Below are positions 13,062-25,486 of a stretch of DNA of 64,000 nucleotides, piece after piece. The notes below the pieces were generated by a model. That model ran no database searches, was not told the origin of the DNA, and worked only from the letters and a program-made list of their open reading frames with translations. This DNA is from Motacilla alba alba (taxonomy: Eukaryota; Chordata; Aves; Passeriformes; Motacillidae). The stretch's first letter is position 1, and the number at the start of each line of letters is the position of its first letter. The translations under genes were made by a program, and so were the position numbers. The stretch spans positions 3,658,001-3,722,000 of the forward strand of contig NC_052033.1 of the NCBI RefSeq assembly GCF_015832195.1. The letters are read 5' to 3'.

Positions 13062-15235
13062 CCTGGCTAATCCCTGCCTGGGGCATGGCTGGTTCAGACA
13101 GCTGCCCTTTGGTTCCTCATTTATTTCCCTGCAGGCTGGTAAAGCTGGATTGGGCATTAAGAGAGATGCCAGGGTGTTCCTGGGCACAAAATGGGACTTC
13201 AGCTTGTGCAAACAAAGCTCTGTCCCCTCTTGGAATTGTTGTAAAAGGAAGATTTACTGCTGAAATGTATGAGATATGGACCAGGTTCATTCTTCCTTGT
13301 ATTGTTGAATACCTGGAATTCCTTCTTAGAAGCCAATGGGAAAATGCAGAAGTGAATCACAAATCAGGTCTGCAGTTCTGATGTATGATAAATAGTATAT
13401 TACCTTCTTGATCCTCCAGATAGATTGGTACTCACAGACTTAGACTTCTCTTGGTTTATTTTCTTCCCCATAAGTCTTTCATTTAAAACCCAAACCAGTG
13501 AAAGATCTGTAATGTATTACCAGTTTTCCATTTTTCTTAACAACGTTAAGAAGCAAATGTTCATTGATTTTTTTTTTTCTGAGATGACATCAGATAAGGG
13601 AAACAGAAGCAGAAAGAATGTGCCAGGAAGTTTAACACAGTTAATTTGGTGACCTTTAGATGTCAGTATAATCAAAGAATAGCTCAAAACTCAAGGCAGG
13701 TTCGGGAGCCTTCCTGCTTGGCAAATTTGGCAGTCTCTTTCCTTGAACTAATTTGCTGGACTCTGGCTCCTGGAAACCCCGTTGCTGCTAATTTATGTGT
13801 GTGTTTGATGTGCAGCTCACATGAAGGATGGAGGGGGGGGGGTGTAACCTTCAGCTGTGTGCCAGGAGAACTTCCTTGAGCATTTCTCTGTGGCAGATCA
13901 TTGCTGAGGATTTTGGCTGTGCTGCCTTGTGGAGCAGCAAAGCTTCTCTGGATGATTCCAAGGGGACAGCAAGGGCGATGGAAACTTCACTGGCACCATG
14001 CTCTGTGCCAGACCCTTGTGCTAACACAGATCTACCAAAATAAACTTCTTCAGTAATAATTGTAATAAAGCCAGTAGTCTTCTCTAGCTGTAAATCCATT
14101 CCTCCATCAGATAATGTCCCTTGGACATTAGAAGTGGTATTCTAGTCCTTAAGGATTTTTTTTTTTGTCAGAGAAACTTTTGTGCAGCCATGCTGACATG
14201 ACAGGTGTGTCACTCTGTTATCAAATATCTACTTTGAAATGTTGAACTGGGTAAGCAAACATGTACCTGTAAATATTTCTGTAGTTGCCCATCAGGGTTA
14301 GGTTTCCTGTGTTGTTTTGGTCACTGTGTCTTCATGGGTTTGAACTTCTAGTGCTCTTCTCAAGGCCTGGATGGCAACTAATTTTGGTTTTCATGAGCTA
14401 TATGACCTCTGCCTATGAAACTTCTCTATTTTCTTCTACTTGCCTCTGTATTTTAAAAGCATGTTTCTATTGTGCAGAATTTGCGAAAACGCAGGCAATG
14501 AGCTGGATGATATTTCTACAATCTACCCTTTCCATTTAGTGTCTGTCCTGTTGTTTTGAAACTTTTTTAATTGCAGTTTTCCAAGGTGGCATTTGAAGAG
14601 ATTGACAGGACCCCATTAAAGCAAATTTGCCCCTTGAATTACTTTCCATTAAAGAAAATCTAGCACCCTCAACTTCCACAAAACCAAAGATCAACAGAAT
14701 GTTTCTATTAAAAGGAAATCCAAATGGAAACAGCTTTTAAATCTATCAAATGTATGTTTCTTTTCTTTATTTGCCTGTCAGACTTTGTATGTGTATGAAA
14801 GCCAGACAGTGAATTGACTTGAAACATATTATTACCTAAAATGATATTGACATCAGAAATGCAAAAGCACCAGTGAAAAAAGGTGGCTTGAGCTTGGAAA
14901 TTCTGTTCTGGGCTCGAGTCCAGATTTTGAAAACATGCTGCCTACATTTGGGTTAGAAGATTGGGATCCAGGGCTTGCGTGTGAACCTGGGCTGGGCCAT
15001 AAACAGTGATGAGATGTTGCTGTTTAATAGTCTCAAGCTGGGCTGCCCAGTGTCTGGTTCATGAGCAGCATCTGGCCTGCCAGGACAATCCCTCTGGAGC
15101 CCATTCCCAGCCTCCTGCTTTCCTGAGGGCCCCTCAGCAGAGGAGAGGAGTGGGCTCTATTCGTGGTCTTGGCTGGCCTCAGCCATTTCTTAGCTTCCTG
15201 TGGGCATCATCCCTTTTGCCAGCCACAAAGTTAGA
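13062..15235. other. Unique non-coding DNA, no gene seen
   Basis: No gene or mobile element was recognised. There is a T run near 13,569 and a run of G near 13,831. The section around 14,200-14,880 is AT-rich and unique. Open frames do not exceed about 85 codons apart from the tail of the antisense-LTR frame that ends at 13,381. Confidence 0.45.
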
Positions 15236-15333
15236 CCATGGAATCACTGAGTAGTTTGGGTTGGAAGGGGCTTCAAGTCCCTGCCATGGGCAGGGACACC
15301 TTCCACCAGCCCAGGTGGCACCAAGCCTTGTCC
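15236..15333 (-). mobile_element. CR1 LINE 3' end, left fragment
   Basis: The plus strand reads GAATCACTGAGTAGTTTGGGTTGGAAGG-type sequence. This is the reverse complement of the CR1 3' terminus, so the element lies on the minus strand with its 3' end at the left. The text continues through 'CACCTTCCACCAGCCCAGG' to 'CCAAGCCTTGTCC', then is interrupted by an LTR-like insertion. The rest of the same CR1 resumes at 15,737. CR1 elements are typically 5'-truncated, as here. It is non-coding. Confidence 0.9.
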
Positions 15334-15736
15334 TCTTGTATTTGCAGGGTTCCCAGTTGAAGGAAGGAATGATGAATCTGATTCCATGTGCTCAGAAGGC
15401 TAATTTATTATTTTATGATACTATAATATATTAAAGAATACTAATACTAAAGAATACAGAATGGATACAGACAGAAGGCTAAAAAGATAATAATGAAAAC
15501 TCGTGACTCTTTCCAGAGTCTGACACAGCTTGGCCCTGATTGGCCAATGAATCAAAACAATTCACATGAAACCAATAAAACAATAACCTGTAAGCAATCT
15601 CCAAACACATTCCAAAGCAGCAAAACACAGGAGAAGCAAATGAGATAATACTGTTTTGCTTTTTCTCTGAGGCTTCTCAGCTTCCCAGGAGAAGAATCCT
15701 GGGCGAAGGGATTTTTCAGAAAATGTGATGGTGACA
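15334..15736 (-). mobile_element. LTR-like insertion, family A copy 1, inside CR1
   Basis: This 403 bp element is oriented on the minus strand (TGTCACC... at 15,736). It is closely related to 25,487-25,897 and 49,895-50,311. It carries a U3-like region with CTTCTC/GAGAAG arms, a TTTCCAGAGTC motif and a 3' AT-rich region with an AATAAA-type signal. It interrupts a CR1: TTGTCC (15,328-15,333) and CTGTCC (15,737-15,742) flank it, a 5-of-6 match consistent with a target-site duplication. No internal retroviral genes are present, so it would be a solo LTR. The termini are not canonical TG...CA, which leaves a small chance of another kind of non-autonomous element. Confidence 0.8.
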
Positions 15737-16180
15737 CTGTCCAGTCTGGCCTTGGATGTTTCCATGGTTTCATAGCTACATCAACCATCTTTCCTAGCAG
15801 TGTTTCACCACCCTAGGCATAAAAAATTTCATTCTTATGTCTAGTCTAAAATGTCTCTTTTTTAGTTTAAAACCATCAGCCCTTGTCTCATCTCCACAGG
15901 TTCTGCTAAAAAGTCTGTTCCAGTCTTTCCTAGGAGCTTCATTTGTGTATGACAAGGCTGTAATGAAAGTCTTCCCAGAGCCTTCACTTCTCCAGGCTGA
16001 ACAAACCCAACTCTCAGCCTGTTTCCAGTCCTTGGAGCATCTTTGTGGCCTCCTCTGGACCCGGTCCAAGAGGTTCACATCTCTCCTGTGCTGAGGAACC
16101 CAAAGCTGGACACAGAAACCAGATGCAGCCTGAGCAGAGGAGCAGGAATTGCCTTCCTCAACCTACTGGCCCATGTTGGG
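15737..16180 (-). mobile_element. CR1 LINE, right fragment of the split element
   Basis: The CR1 text resumes with 'CCAGTCTGGCCTTGGATG'. It passes the usual 3'-UTR and ORF2-end landmarks in reverse complement: 'GCCTTCACTTCTCCAGGC', 'TCCTCTGGACCCGGTCC' and 'GCTGAGGAACCCAAAGCTGG'. It fades out near 'CAACCTACTGGCCCATGTTG' at about 16,175. It is too degraded and short to encode a reverse transcriptase. Frames of 85-94 codons across it on both strands are shadows of the repeat. Confidence 0.9.
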
Positions 16181-19100
16181 ACAAATGGGAGAGTTGATAA
16201 GGCTGGTGGCAAGGAGAACTGCTCCACCTGAAAGGGGAAGGGGGAAAGGAAAGGGAACCCAGGAGGTTTGCAGTCAACGGGGAGGTACAGGGGGTGTGGG
16301 TGGGACACTGAGCAAGGGATTGGCCACCAGCGGTTTGAAGCATCATGGCAAAGATAAATCCAAAGTTCAGCTCAAGAAGGGTGATTCCACAATGCCATGG
16401 GGGCTGGGAGGCCGTGAGCCTTTTGTTATGTAGGCACACATGCAAACACTCCAGAGTTGAGTATTTGATTGGATTTTAGAGCAGTGGGAACCATGGTGCT
16501 GTCAGAGCTGCAATGTGCAGTGGGGAATGGCAGCTCTGTCAACACAAACCACCCCTCCCAGCTCAAAAACTGAGGCAGATTTAGGGCTCCTGAGTTTTAA
16601 CAGATCTCAGAGGGAGCCTTGCCCAGTGTGAAGCGATCCACCAAGGGTTCATAAAGCACACAGTCAAGATCTTGCTTTGTGTTGAGCCCATGTTCTGCAT
16701 CTCTTGGTTCTCCCACCAGAAGAGTGGGATAACAGTTTGCCTTGTCTCCCAGGGCTATTGATGGCTTTGATGTATGAAAGATTATGAGATGACTGGAAAT
16801 TTTAACAGTGTAAAATACCTAATCCACAGGGATCAATGACCTCTTGAATTTACCTTTTTTTTTTCTGAGGCTCTCTGAAATGTGTTGATTAATTCTTTGA
16901 ACACAGAGGATGCACTGTCTGCCAGGCAGTGTGGATATTCTCATTTATAACTATAATATCCTTTACTCAAATTCCTGAGAACATGTTCCAGAAACAGATG
17001 TAATTTGCCAGGTGAGTGTCTATAAAGATGGGATGGGTGAGAGAATACAGATGGAAGAGCAACACTCCTATCTCCCTGAAGAGTCTTTGAGGAAACCTTG
17101 CAAGTGTGAAAAAAGTTTCTTCTTCCCATTATTTCATCTCTAATTCCAATTTTCAGGCCAAAATGATGAGTGACACGGTACACTGTCATCAGAATATATT
17201 GTTATGGTCTTGTACTACTTCTGATTGGTCCAGAAGCAGGAAATTCCACAAATCTCCCAAGCAAGCCCTCTCCTCTGGGATTCTTAGTCTCTGTTGGCAT
17301 CCCTGTCAGGTTTGGATCAGTTTTCATTTAAAAAATGATTATACTTCTCATTGTTGCTCTACCAAAGAATCTTCCTGCTGTAAAGCAGTGCACATCTGTC
17401 CTGCTAACCAGCCCAGTGGGGATCTGTGCAGTGAGAAGGGATGAAGTCATCCACTTGGGTTGTGGGATGGGGTGGGTTGCAGAGCTGGGATCTGTCCTGT
17501 GCCTGGCTGTGAGCTGCACTGCTTTGTGTCCCTTTGTTCCAGCTCCGTGTGCTGTCAGAGACATCTCAGCTCGTGACAAAAACAGGCAGGTCCCACCTGG
17601 AAGGTGACTGTGCAAAAAGCTGCTGTTCAGGTTGCTGTTCTGAGGGAGGCAAGTAACAGCTCACTGGATTTGACTCAGATTTGTGAACAGTTTTGGGATT
17701 TGGTTCTTTGGTGCCCACCACAGGAAATAATTCCCATAGCTGCGAGTACTCAAACCTTGTCTTTCCTTGGGATTCCTTGGTGCTTGTCAAAGATTTGGCT
17801 CATGCTACGAGCTGTCTCAGGAGGTCTTGCAGCTCTTATCCTCATGCCTGTTGTGCTTTTGGAAGCCCTGCACTGTGCCTGGTGCTGAAGGTCCCTGGGC
17901 TCAGAAGCTGCTGGGCTGGTGGCAGAGGCAGGCCCGTGGTCTCACAGCCAGGGCAGGCGATCCTTATTAACAAGATTTTAGCACTCAGGCTGGAAGCAGA
18001 AGAGCAAGGAAGCTCCTGAAGCAGCTCCACTTCCTGCACTGGCTTCCTCCTTCTGATATTATTTATACATAGGTCTTTGAAGGTGTTTTCTGAGTGTTAA
18101 CAGGTATTGCAAGTAAGACTGATCGTGGTATTGACATTTGCGCAGGTTTTTTGTCCGTGATCCGTAACTGCATCCATTTAAAGCATGAGTGCTATCTGTA
18201 ATAGCTTTCCAAGGGTCTCTTTGCAGAAGCAGCAGAAGGTTCAGGGCAAATGAATAACACAGCAGTAAGTTCCACTGATTCCAGCAGTGATGGTGCAGGG
18301 CTTTTTTTGCTATTCAGTAACCTCCTTCCCCTTATCAAAAGGTTTTCCCAGTCTAAACATCACTGCCAGATGTGTTCACTTTTCTATTTAAGGAAAACAG
18401 ATTTGAGTTAAACCACATGTGCATCAAAGCAGGGGCTGGAGGTTTAAAGGCTATCACAGACAACTGATGGCAAGATACCACTTACAGAATTCTCTCCAGA
18501 TGGGACAAATTTCATGTAGCTTCTGGACTGATCAATACATTAGTCTCAACAGGAAAGTTTTATAGCCTCATCACCATATATCTGAGCCTGGCAGTTTCAA
18601 GAGGAGCTTAAGTGAGTTAAGCCCTCAAACCACTGCAGTACAAAGTTCTACCTCTCTAAATATCCCACCTGTCCACAAGTTTTGAGCTTTTGTTGGCTTT
18701 CCTCTGATGTAGTGAACAAAATAGTCAGTGCTGGATTAAAGGCATTGCCCCTGTCCAGCTTCCAATGTTCCTGGTTGGCCAGCTCAAGTGCCCAGGCAGG
18801 AATAGTGAGTTTCCAGAGATCCCTGTGTCAGGAAAGATTAACCTGGGTTTGCCATGAGGTGATGCGGGGTCCCCAGAAGCAGAGGAGGCTGAATTTCCAT
18901 TCCATATTCCTGAATTGGGATGAATTCCTCACTACAGTGATAGTGCAATAAGTCTGGGAATTTTTTATTTTTGTAGAGGTCCTGTGCAGCCAGGGCATTG
19001 AGGAAGTCTGTAAGATGTTGTCTGTGTTTCTAGCTGGAAATGAAGCAGCCATGAGAAAATCCATTCAGCTGGCCAAAAAAAGAGAGGTTTCAGTGTCTTT

Positions 19101-19640
19101 GGGCAGTCATTAAAAGTGAATGTCATTACTTGCAGTGTCATTAGCCTACATGATGAAAATGGGATTTTTTTTTCTTTCCTCGCAGGCTTCTGGGAATGAT
19201 TATTCAGTGGGGAAAAATATATAATTCCTTGATAATCTAGAGCTGTTGGAGCTTTCAGTGAAATCTCTGAAGTATTGGCACAATGATGAATGGCCTCTTC
19301 TGGAATACAGAAATGGATAAGACACAAAATAAATCCTTCATGCATTGCAAGGCTTTGCTGTAGTGCTGCTTATCTCAAGGGTATTATGCAAATTTGGTGC
19401 CTATTTAAATCTTGATGCTCTCATCTGGAGCAGGTGTATTAGCAACTTACTTTTCTCTGGGCCAGCTTTCTTCCAGCTCTGCTGCAGCACTAGGAGTGAC
19501 ATTTTAATGTCAAACTTGCAGCTGGGAATGCTTCTAGGTGGATGGGAATGCAGCTTGCACTGCCTGGCAGGTGCATCCCTCTCACCTAGAACATTCCCTG
19601 CCTGAAAGCTGCTAGAGATGAACCTCTGCAAGGTGAAAAA
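16181..19640. other. Unique non-coding DNA, no gene seen
   Basis: Nothing was recognised as gene or transposon. Open frames reach 126 codons (18,965-19,345, minus) without domains. The segment around 18,100-18,200 has a few retained CpGs (for example TTTGCGCAGG and TCCGTGATCCGTAAC) and could be a small conserved element, but it is too short to judge. Confidence 0.45.
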
Positions 19641-19644
19641 ACGC

Positions 19645-19921
19645 AGTGGAAGGTATCCACTCTGCTAGGGGCCGTGGAAATCCTGGCAATGGGATTGTTG
19701 CCAGGTGATAAATTGTCTATACCTGGGGAGATAACACAATGCTTATCCTTTAAAAACCCCTGGCCTAGGGAGCTGCACAATGCCCATCGTGTGAGAAGGA
19801 GAAATGGAAGATCACCAGCCCCAGTGCCCCGCCAGCTGCAACCCTGGGGTCTGTGACCACCAGGGACAACCAGAGAGACCCCCAGGACAGGAGAACACAC
19901 ATGTAAAGAGGAGGGAAAATA
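19645..19921 (+). mobile_element. Endogenous retrovirus 3' internal end with polypurine tract
   Basis: This sequence leads directly into the LTR that begins at 19,922. It ends in a purine-only run, AAAGAGGAGGGAAAA (about 19,905-19,919). That is the position and composition expected of the polypurine tract priming plus-strand synthesis in retroviruses. The part further upstream (about 19,645-19,900) contains landmarks I associate with the 3' end of a passerine ERV ('CACCAGCCCCAGTGCC', 'CAGGACAGGAGAACACACATG'). No intact open frame is present. The left limit is approximate, and the rest of the provirus and its 5' LTR are not visible. Confidence 0.5.
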
Positions 19922-20138
19922 TGTTAATGATTTTGGGGAAATGATTATCATATGCATATTTATTCTGGGACAAGCAATGAATATGTATGTAAAATACAGT
20001 CTATAAACAGAAACTTTCCTCTGCTCAGCACACACAACTTTTGGAGGAGATATCCCCTCGTGCATCTGGCCACATAAAGAATGCCTGTTTCTTAATGGTG
20101 TTAAGGAGCTTTTTAATTTTAACCAGTTTTTGGGAACA
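19922..20138 (+). mobile_element. Short ERV LTR, plus strand
   Basis: This LTR of about 217 bp starts TGTTAATGATTTTGGGG and ends TTTTTGGGAACA, so it has TG...CA termini. A TATGTAAAATA element near 19,985 could act as a TATA-like box. CATAAAGAATGCC near 20,072 resembles the poly(A) signal and R-region phrase seen in other avian LTRs. Its position just after a polypurine tract supports it as a 3' LTR. The minus-strand frame of 212 codons (19,586-20,224) is antisense to this element and is spurious. No target duplication could be assigned because the other end of the provirus is missing. Confidence 0.65.
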
Positions 20139-22837
20139 GGATGAGCCCAAAGGATGGTGGGGGGGGTTGCAGCAGAGAAACACAAATAACTTGGTTGGTT
20201 AAATATACTATAAGGGTTTAACATCTTGGTTGATAACCTGTTCCTAATCTAAAGTGCATTTGGGAGATATTATCATGGTAATGCTGGAGTCCAATCATCT
20301 TGGGATTTTCTACAGGATACCCTGTGCTCTTTAGACATTTTTAGTTGTCTTTAGGTGAAATTCTCATTGTGATAAGGCAAAGTCTGTGTCTGCATCTCTT
20401 TCAGTAATTACATCAGTTGCCTTTCCTCGGGCTGATCCTCCTAATTATCTCTGGCCATTCAAGTAGCTGTAAGAATCCTTTCCTGCTTGTATGCCTTGTT
20501 CTGGCGCTCTTTCTTCTTGTCCTCTGAAAGGACAGAGCACCCCTGGATGAACAGGGAAGGGATTGTTTCCTCCTTTCTGTCTTTAGAATGTTTATTATCC
20601 ACTAGGGCAGTAGAAATGATATTGTGTGACCTGTATGGGCAGTCTCACACTTGGGTAGTGAAGAGCAACCACACGGGTGGGAATGGTCCCTTGGATGGAA
20701 ATTATTCACTCCAGCTCTGGGGTGAGCAGCTTTGAGGAATGAAGTCATGGACTGGCTCACAAAAACTCATGGATTAGTGCACAGATGATGAAGATTCAGG
20801 CCACAATGGCTGCTTCTTGCAGTTAATTGTTTGACTGATCTTGGGGATAAGGTGAAAAATGGTGCTGGAGTTTGTTTTGTGCTGGTTCCATTGATGCTCA
20901 GAAGGGAGAAAGCTCATTTTATCCAGCCCTTTTCTCACAATGTGATCTGTTGAACAGGCCTGACTGAGAATTGTCTATTAAAATTGCTTCTTGGTAGGAG
21001 ATTGGTTGTGTTGAAGCAAATTTTTGCTGAGACATTAGCTTTTGCAACAGCAAAGCTAATATTTTGCAATATTTGTATTTGTGTGTGTGTGTATGTAAAG
21101 GGTCAGTGTATTTTTGGTAAAAATTCCTATTTGACAGGAAAGGTTAGAGTTTTCCAAACTCATTTCACTTCCATCAATGTTTTCTCATGAATCCACACTC
21201 CCCATGCTTTATTGAAAACTTTCCACATGACTAAATGCAAAAATAATGCTTGTTCCTGGCTCACACCCCTCCTGTTTTGGGGTGGGTATCCCCTGGCCCT
21301 CATCTCGAGCAGCAATTTCCTCTGCAGATGCAGTGATGGTGCAGTGAGCCCAGCACTCCTGAGGGTGAATTCCCAGCTGTTGTTTTGAAGCTCTGGGAGA
21401 ACTCAGCCCCTTTTCTTTCTGCCTCTTTCCTTGACAGCAATGCAACCAGGCAGCAACTACTGACCTCAGGGGTGTTCAGTGGCTGCTGTTCCTCAATGGC
21501 TACAGCACATCCTTCCCCACTCCACACATTTAAGCCTCGAGGACATCATGATGTCTTTTCCTTTTGGAAATGTCTCACTAGAGGTGTCACCAGCACATGC
21601 TGCTTGTGGCTCTGGTGGCTGGGTCTGTGTCAGGCTCTCCCTTGCGTGCTGGGACACAAAATGCTGCTGTGGGATTTATTCTGGCCATAATCTGGCCCCT
21701 GGGGCTCTGTCCTGGCTGCTCATGCTTCAAACCGAGTGTTCAAATGGCCATGGAAGATTTCTGCCCTGGGAATCAGCAGAGAGCTTTTTAAGCCAGGGAA
21801 AACGAGCCCTGGGTTGCCAAGATGACCCAAGGTAACCTGCAGCCCAGGAATTCAGCTCTCTCAGACCCAGGGCCTGGTTTGGAGGAGCACAGCTGTGTGA
21901 CCTTGGCTCTGTTTTGCTGAGAAAATTGTTTCTGAGCTGTGAGAAAGTCCATCGTCTAAAGGCATGAAAGGTAGGAAGAGGGAAAACAGAGAGTCATTGT
22001 TGAGATAATGACTTAAGGATTCAAGAGGGGAGCTGTTGACATGGAGAGTTATAAAACTGTAAGGAAAAATGCAGAATAAGACAACAACTATGAAGACTGG
22101 GAATCAGCCTGTGTGAAGAAGGGGAACACATTTCCACCTTGGCCAGCAGAAACTCGCGGCGTGTGCTGATATTTATCCTGCTAGGATGTAACTCCTAGAA
22201 AACTAGGGGGGATAATGACCAATAAATAGTTATTCTGTACCCATAAATTGTGTGTATCCCACCTGCAGAGCTCACAGGGGAAAGTGTTAGAGCAGAAGTG
22301 GCTCAGGGAGAGTCACACCAGCCTTGTATAAATGTTGTACAAATTGGAATTTGCCAAAGAGTCTTCTGGATGTGAAGGATCTCATCAGATGCTGGCAAGA
22401 CAGTTAATGAGAGGATTTCTGATAGTTTCCACAATGTCTGTCCTTGTTTTCAGCCCACCATTTTTGGTTTCTGAGGCTTAAATGGTTCCTTTTGTGGGTG
22501 ACTAGCAGGAACATCTTGGCGCAGAAAATACTCCTGGAATTTGCAGCCCTTCTTAAATTAAGATAATGGATCAGGATGGGAACAATTTACAGCTGAAGAC
22601 TGTACAGAGAATAGCTTCATATAGCACTTTCAGTCAAGTTTTATTTTGGATGAGGGTATGTCTCAAAAATAGAAGGTGATAGTAAGGCATGGTTAGAGTA
22701 ATGTCCAGAATGAGTCATTGATCAGGCAGATAACAGCAGATTAACTGACAACAAATAGTCCTTTTACCCTGATAACTGTCCCACAGCATAGCTCTGGTTA
22801 GGCTATCAACAATCTCCTAATCATCCTTCTTAATCAT
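20139..22837. other. Unique non-coding DNA, no gene seen
   Basis: No gene was recognised. A short (GT)6 run lies at 21,081-21,092. Frames of up to 118 codons (21,479-21,835, plus) lack any recognisable domain. The AT-rich, unique-looking stretch at 22,340-22,830 shows no repeat signature. Confidence 0.45.
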
Positions 22838-23178
22838 AGAAGAGGCTGAATTGGATGGGACCCATCAGGATCATCCAGTCCAACTCCTGGCCCTGCACAG
22901 GACACCCCAACAATCCCACCCTGTGCCTGAAACCATTGCCTCTATGCTCCTAGTGCTCTGGCAGCCTTGGGGCTGTCATCATTCTTCCAGTGCTCAGCAT
23001 CCTCTGGGTGAAAAACTTTTTCCTACTATTCAATTTAAACCTCCCCTAAACCAGCTTCAGGCCCTCCTGTCACTGGTCAGGAGAGTACCTGCCCTTCCAC
23101 TGCCCCTCGTGAGGACACTGAAGATGACAATGAGGTCTCCCCTCAATCCCCTCTTCTTTAGGCTGAACAAACTTTGAT
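22838..23178 (-). mobile_element. CR1 LINE fragment
   Basis: The plus strand reads as the reverse complement of a CR1 3' region. Landmarks include 'ATCATCCAGTCCAACTCC', 'CAACAATCCCACCCTGTGCC', 'GGTGAAAAACTTTTTCCTA', 'TTTAAACCTCCCC', 'GAGGTCTCCCCTCAATCCC' and 'TTTAGGCTGAACAAAC'. It is 5'-truncated, about 340 bp long and diverged. A 108-codon frame (22,851-23,177) is simply the repeat read through. Confidence 0.9.
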
Positions 23179-25480
23179 GACTTAAAGAACAGATGGGTGG
23201 AGGAAAAGTGGAAATCCTAGACACGGCAATCTTACGTGGCTGAGAGGTTTTTAGCCTGCAGTCTGGGGATATATATATATCTATTTTTTTTTTTTTAATG
23301 CTTAAATTAGAACCTATACACTGCAGCCCCTCAGACCTGCAGTGATCCCAGCTGTTAGCAGCAAGAGAAGTGCAGGGATGAAGGTTCTGCCAGGCCAGAT
23401 CCATCGCCTTGGGCTGTGAGTGCAGCTGAGTCAACAAATGAAAACAGAAGGAAAATTGACTATGAAGATCTTTAGGGGAAAAAAAACAACCAACCCCCAG
23501 AATTATGCAGGCAGCAAGGTGCACTCCATCCCATGTGTCTATTACTTTTCTGCTGGGGCCTTATGAGCCAATGTGTGAAATCCTGCATCCCCTGAGCAGA
23601 AGCCTGCTGGAGCAGATGACTTGGTGAGGGTGAATGAGGCCATGTGGTTACCATTGCTCCACTTCATCAAAACTCCTACTTCCAAGGGGAAGTGAGCTCA
23701 GCAAGCTGGGAAAGTGTCACACCAGGGGCTGGGGGAATGGCTGGAGGGCAATAGCAGGGACTTGACACAAACCAGCTGGCACCAGATGGGTGTGCTTGGT
23801 TACATCACACTGAAAGAGGGATCCACGAGGTCTGGGTGTGCTCCAGACAACCTCCTCGCCCCAAATCTCCTAATAAAGACTTTGCTGCCATTCCTCCTCC
23901 TCTGCCTTTCCCCATGAATCACTGCTCTGTAATCTTATGTGGGTTTTACAGTTAATGTGAACCAAGTGCTCGTGTAGGGAGAGGAAAGGATTTGCCCCCT
24001 TTCCATCAGAGGGGGAGATGTGGAGGCTGATTCAAGCACAAGGGAAATCAAAAGGAGATTTCTTGGTGCCTCTCAATGTGTTTGAATTCCAAAGTGCTTG
24101 AGGAGCATAGGGACAACACCTACTGTAATCTGACCAGACCAAAATACAGCTCAGTTCAGTTTGGGCAGCAGCAAATTGGCATTGACTTCAGGAAAGCCAT
24201 GATTTATATGAGGTATTCAACCACATTTTTTTTTGGAAGAGACAGATACGCTGGGTTATAATTGCCAACAGCTGGACTTTTTTTCTACAAGTAATGTTAT
24301 CCATTTTCTGAAGATATAGAGGTGCTAGAAATTGGTCTGCAGAGTAGATTTGGAGTTTTAGTCCCTTGATCATGGAATGCTCTTTCTGGTCTTGCCTGTC
24401 ACTAGACTTCTCACTATAATCAAGACTTTTTTGAAAACCTCATGCCAAAGTTGATTGTGTTGGACTAGTCAGACCTGCATGGATTTGTATCCCCTGTCCT
24501 GAGGACAGGACTGTGTCTCAAGCTTACTGAGAAAAAAGCCTGGGTGGGTTTGATACCTGCTCTACTATTCTTACATGACTTTTTAATTTATGTTAATAAG
24601 CAATATAAGATTTGTATTGATTCTTGCTGGGTCTGTAGCCTGAAGAACTTCTTGTATTAGTCAATTTTGCAGCTTAATTGCATGATTCTTTGGATTTCAA
24701 TTTTGCACCTTTTTGCGTGCTGGAATATTGCCTGTAAGAAATGCAGAGATTGATATATTGCTTTTCCTTATGACTGAAGGCATTCTTCATTGGATGACTC
24801 CTTCAGCATCTAATTTTCACCCTTGTCCTTCCTTTCTATGTCCTTTTATCCATTATTGGTTCTGTTTGTGGCCCCCTCAGTTGATGCCAAGTTGGGCTTT
24901 GGTGACCACCAACAGAGGAGGCTGAGGAAGAAAATCTGATGCTTTTCTCTGGATTAGGCTGCTCCTCACACTTGCTTGGCAACAGAAATCTGTTGGAGCT
25001 GTGAAGCCAACCTTGAAGACAGAGTATTTTAGAGACAACATAGGCAGCACAGTGAAATAACCTCACAAAAGCCTTGTGTGATTAACACTGCTTGCCTCTG
25101 GCACTGCAGTTAAGATATTACACTCATTGAGCTTGTATCTTTAGTTGATATTTGAAGCAAAATTTACCATAAGGCTTTATCTTGTAGGGAGTTTTAAGAA
25201 AGACTAGAAAAGAGGGATTTGTAGATGTTATTGAAGCCTAATGAAAAGCCCTAAGGCTTTAGTGATCTGCTAGAAGCTAAGAGGTCAGCTTCATAGCCAG
25301 AATTTATTTACCCAAAAGGTTTGGGTGATTTCATAGATCATAAAAGCACAACTCCAAAAGTCATGTTTTATTTCACAGTGGTGGTCTCTGCCGTAAGGTA
25401 GGGTCAGGTTAGGAATCTGTTCCTGGGAGAGAGAGAGCAGCCCTGAAAGATCTGTTTGCAGGTTTGCAGAAGGATGCCTT
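23179..25480. other. Unique non-coding DNA; short TA/T microsatellite
   Basis: A small (AT)n-T tract lies at about 23,269-23,298. Around 23,690-23,900 a sequence ending 'CCTAATAAAGACTTTGCTGCC' is reminiscent of an LTR poly(A) region, but I could not match the rest. The remainder is unique, with no recognised gene. Confidence 0.4.
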
Positions 25481-25486
25481 GACGTG

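Noticed and set aside
12764..13381. 205-codon plus-strand frame
   Set aside because: Nearly half of it lies antisense inside a minus-strand LTR and no domain is recognisable.
19586..20224. 212-codon minus-strand frame
   Set aside because: It runs antisense through a plus-strand ERV 3' end and LTR and has no domain.
23690..23905. Possible further ERV LTR ending in an AATAAAGACTTTGCTGCC-like signal
   Set aside because: Only the poly(A)-like phrase is suggestive. No ends, target duplication or familiar upstream sequence could be found.
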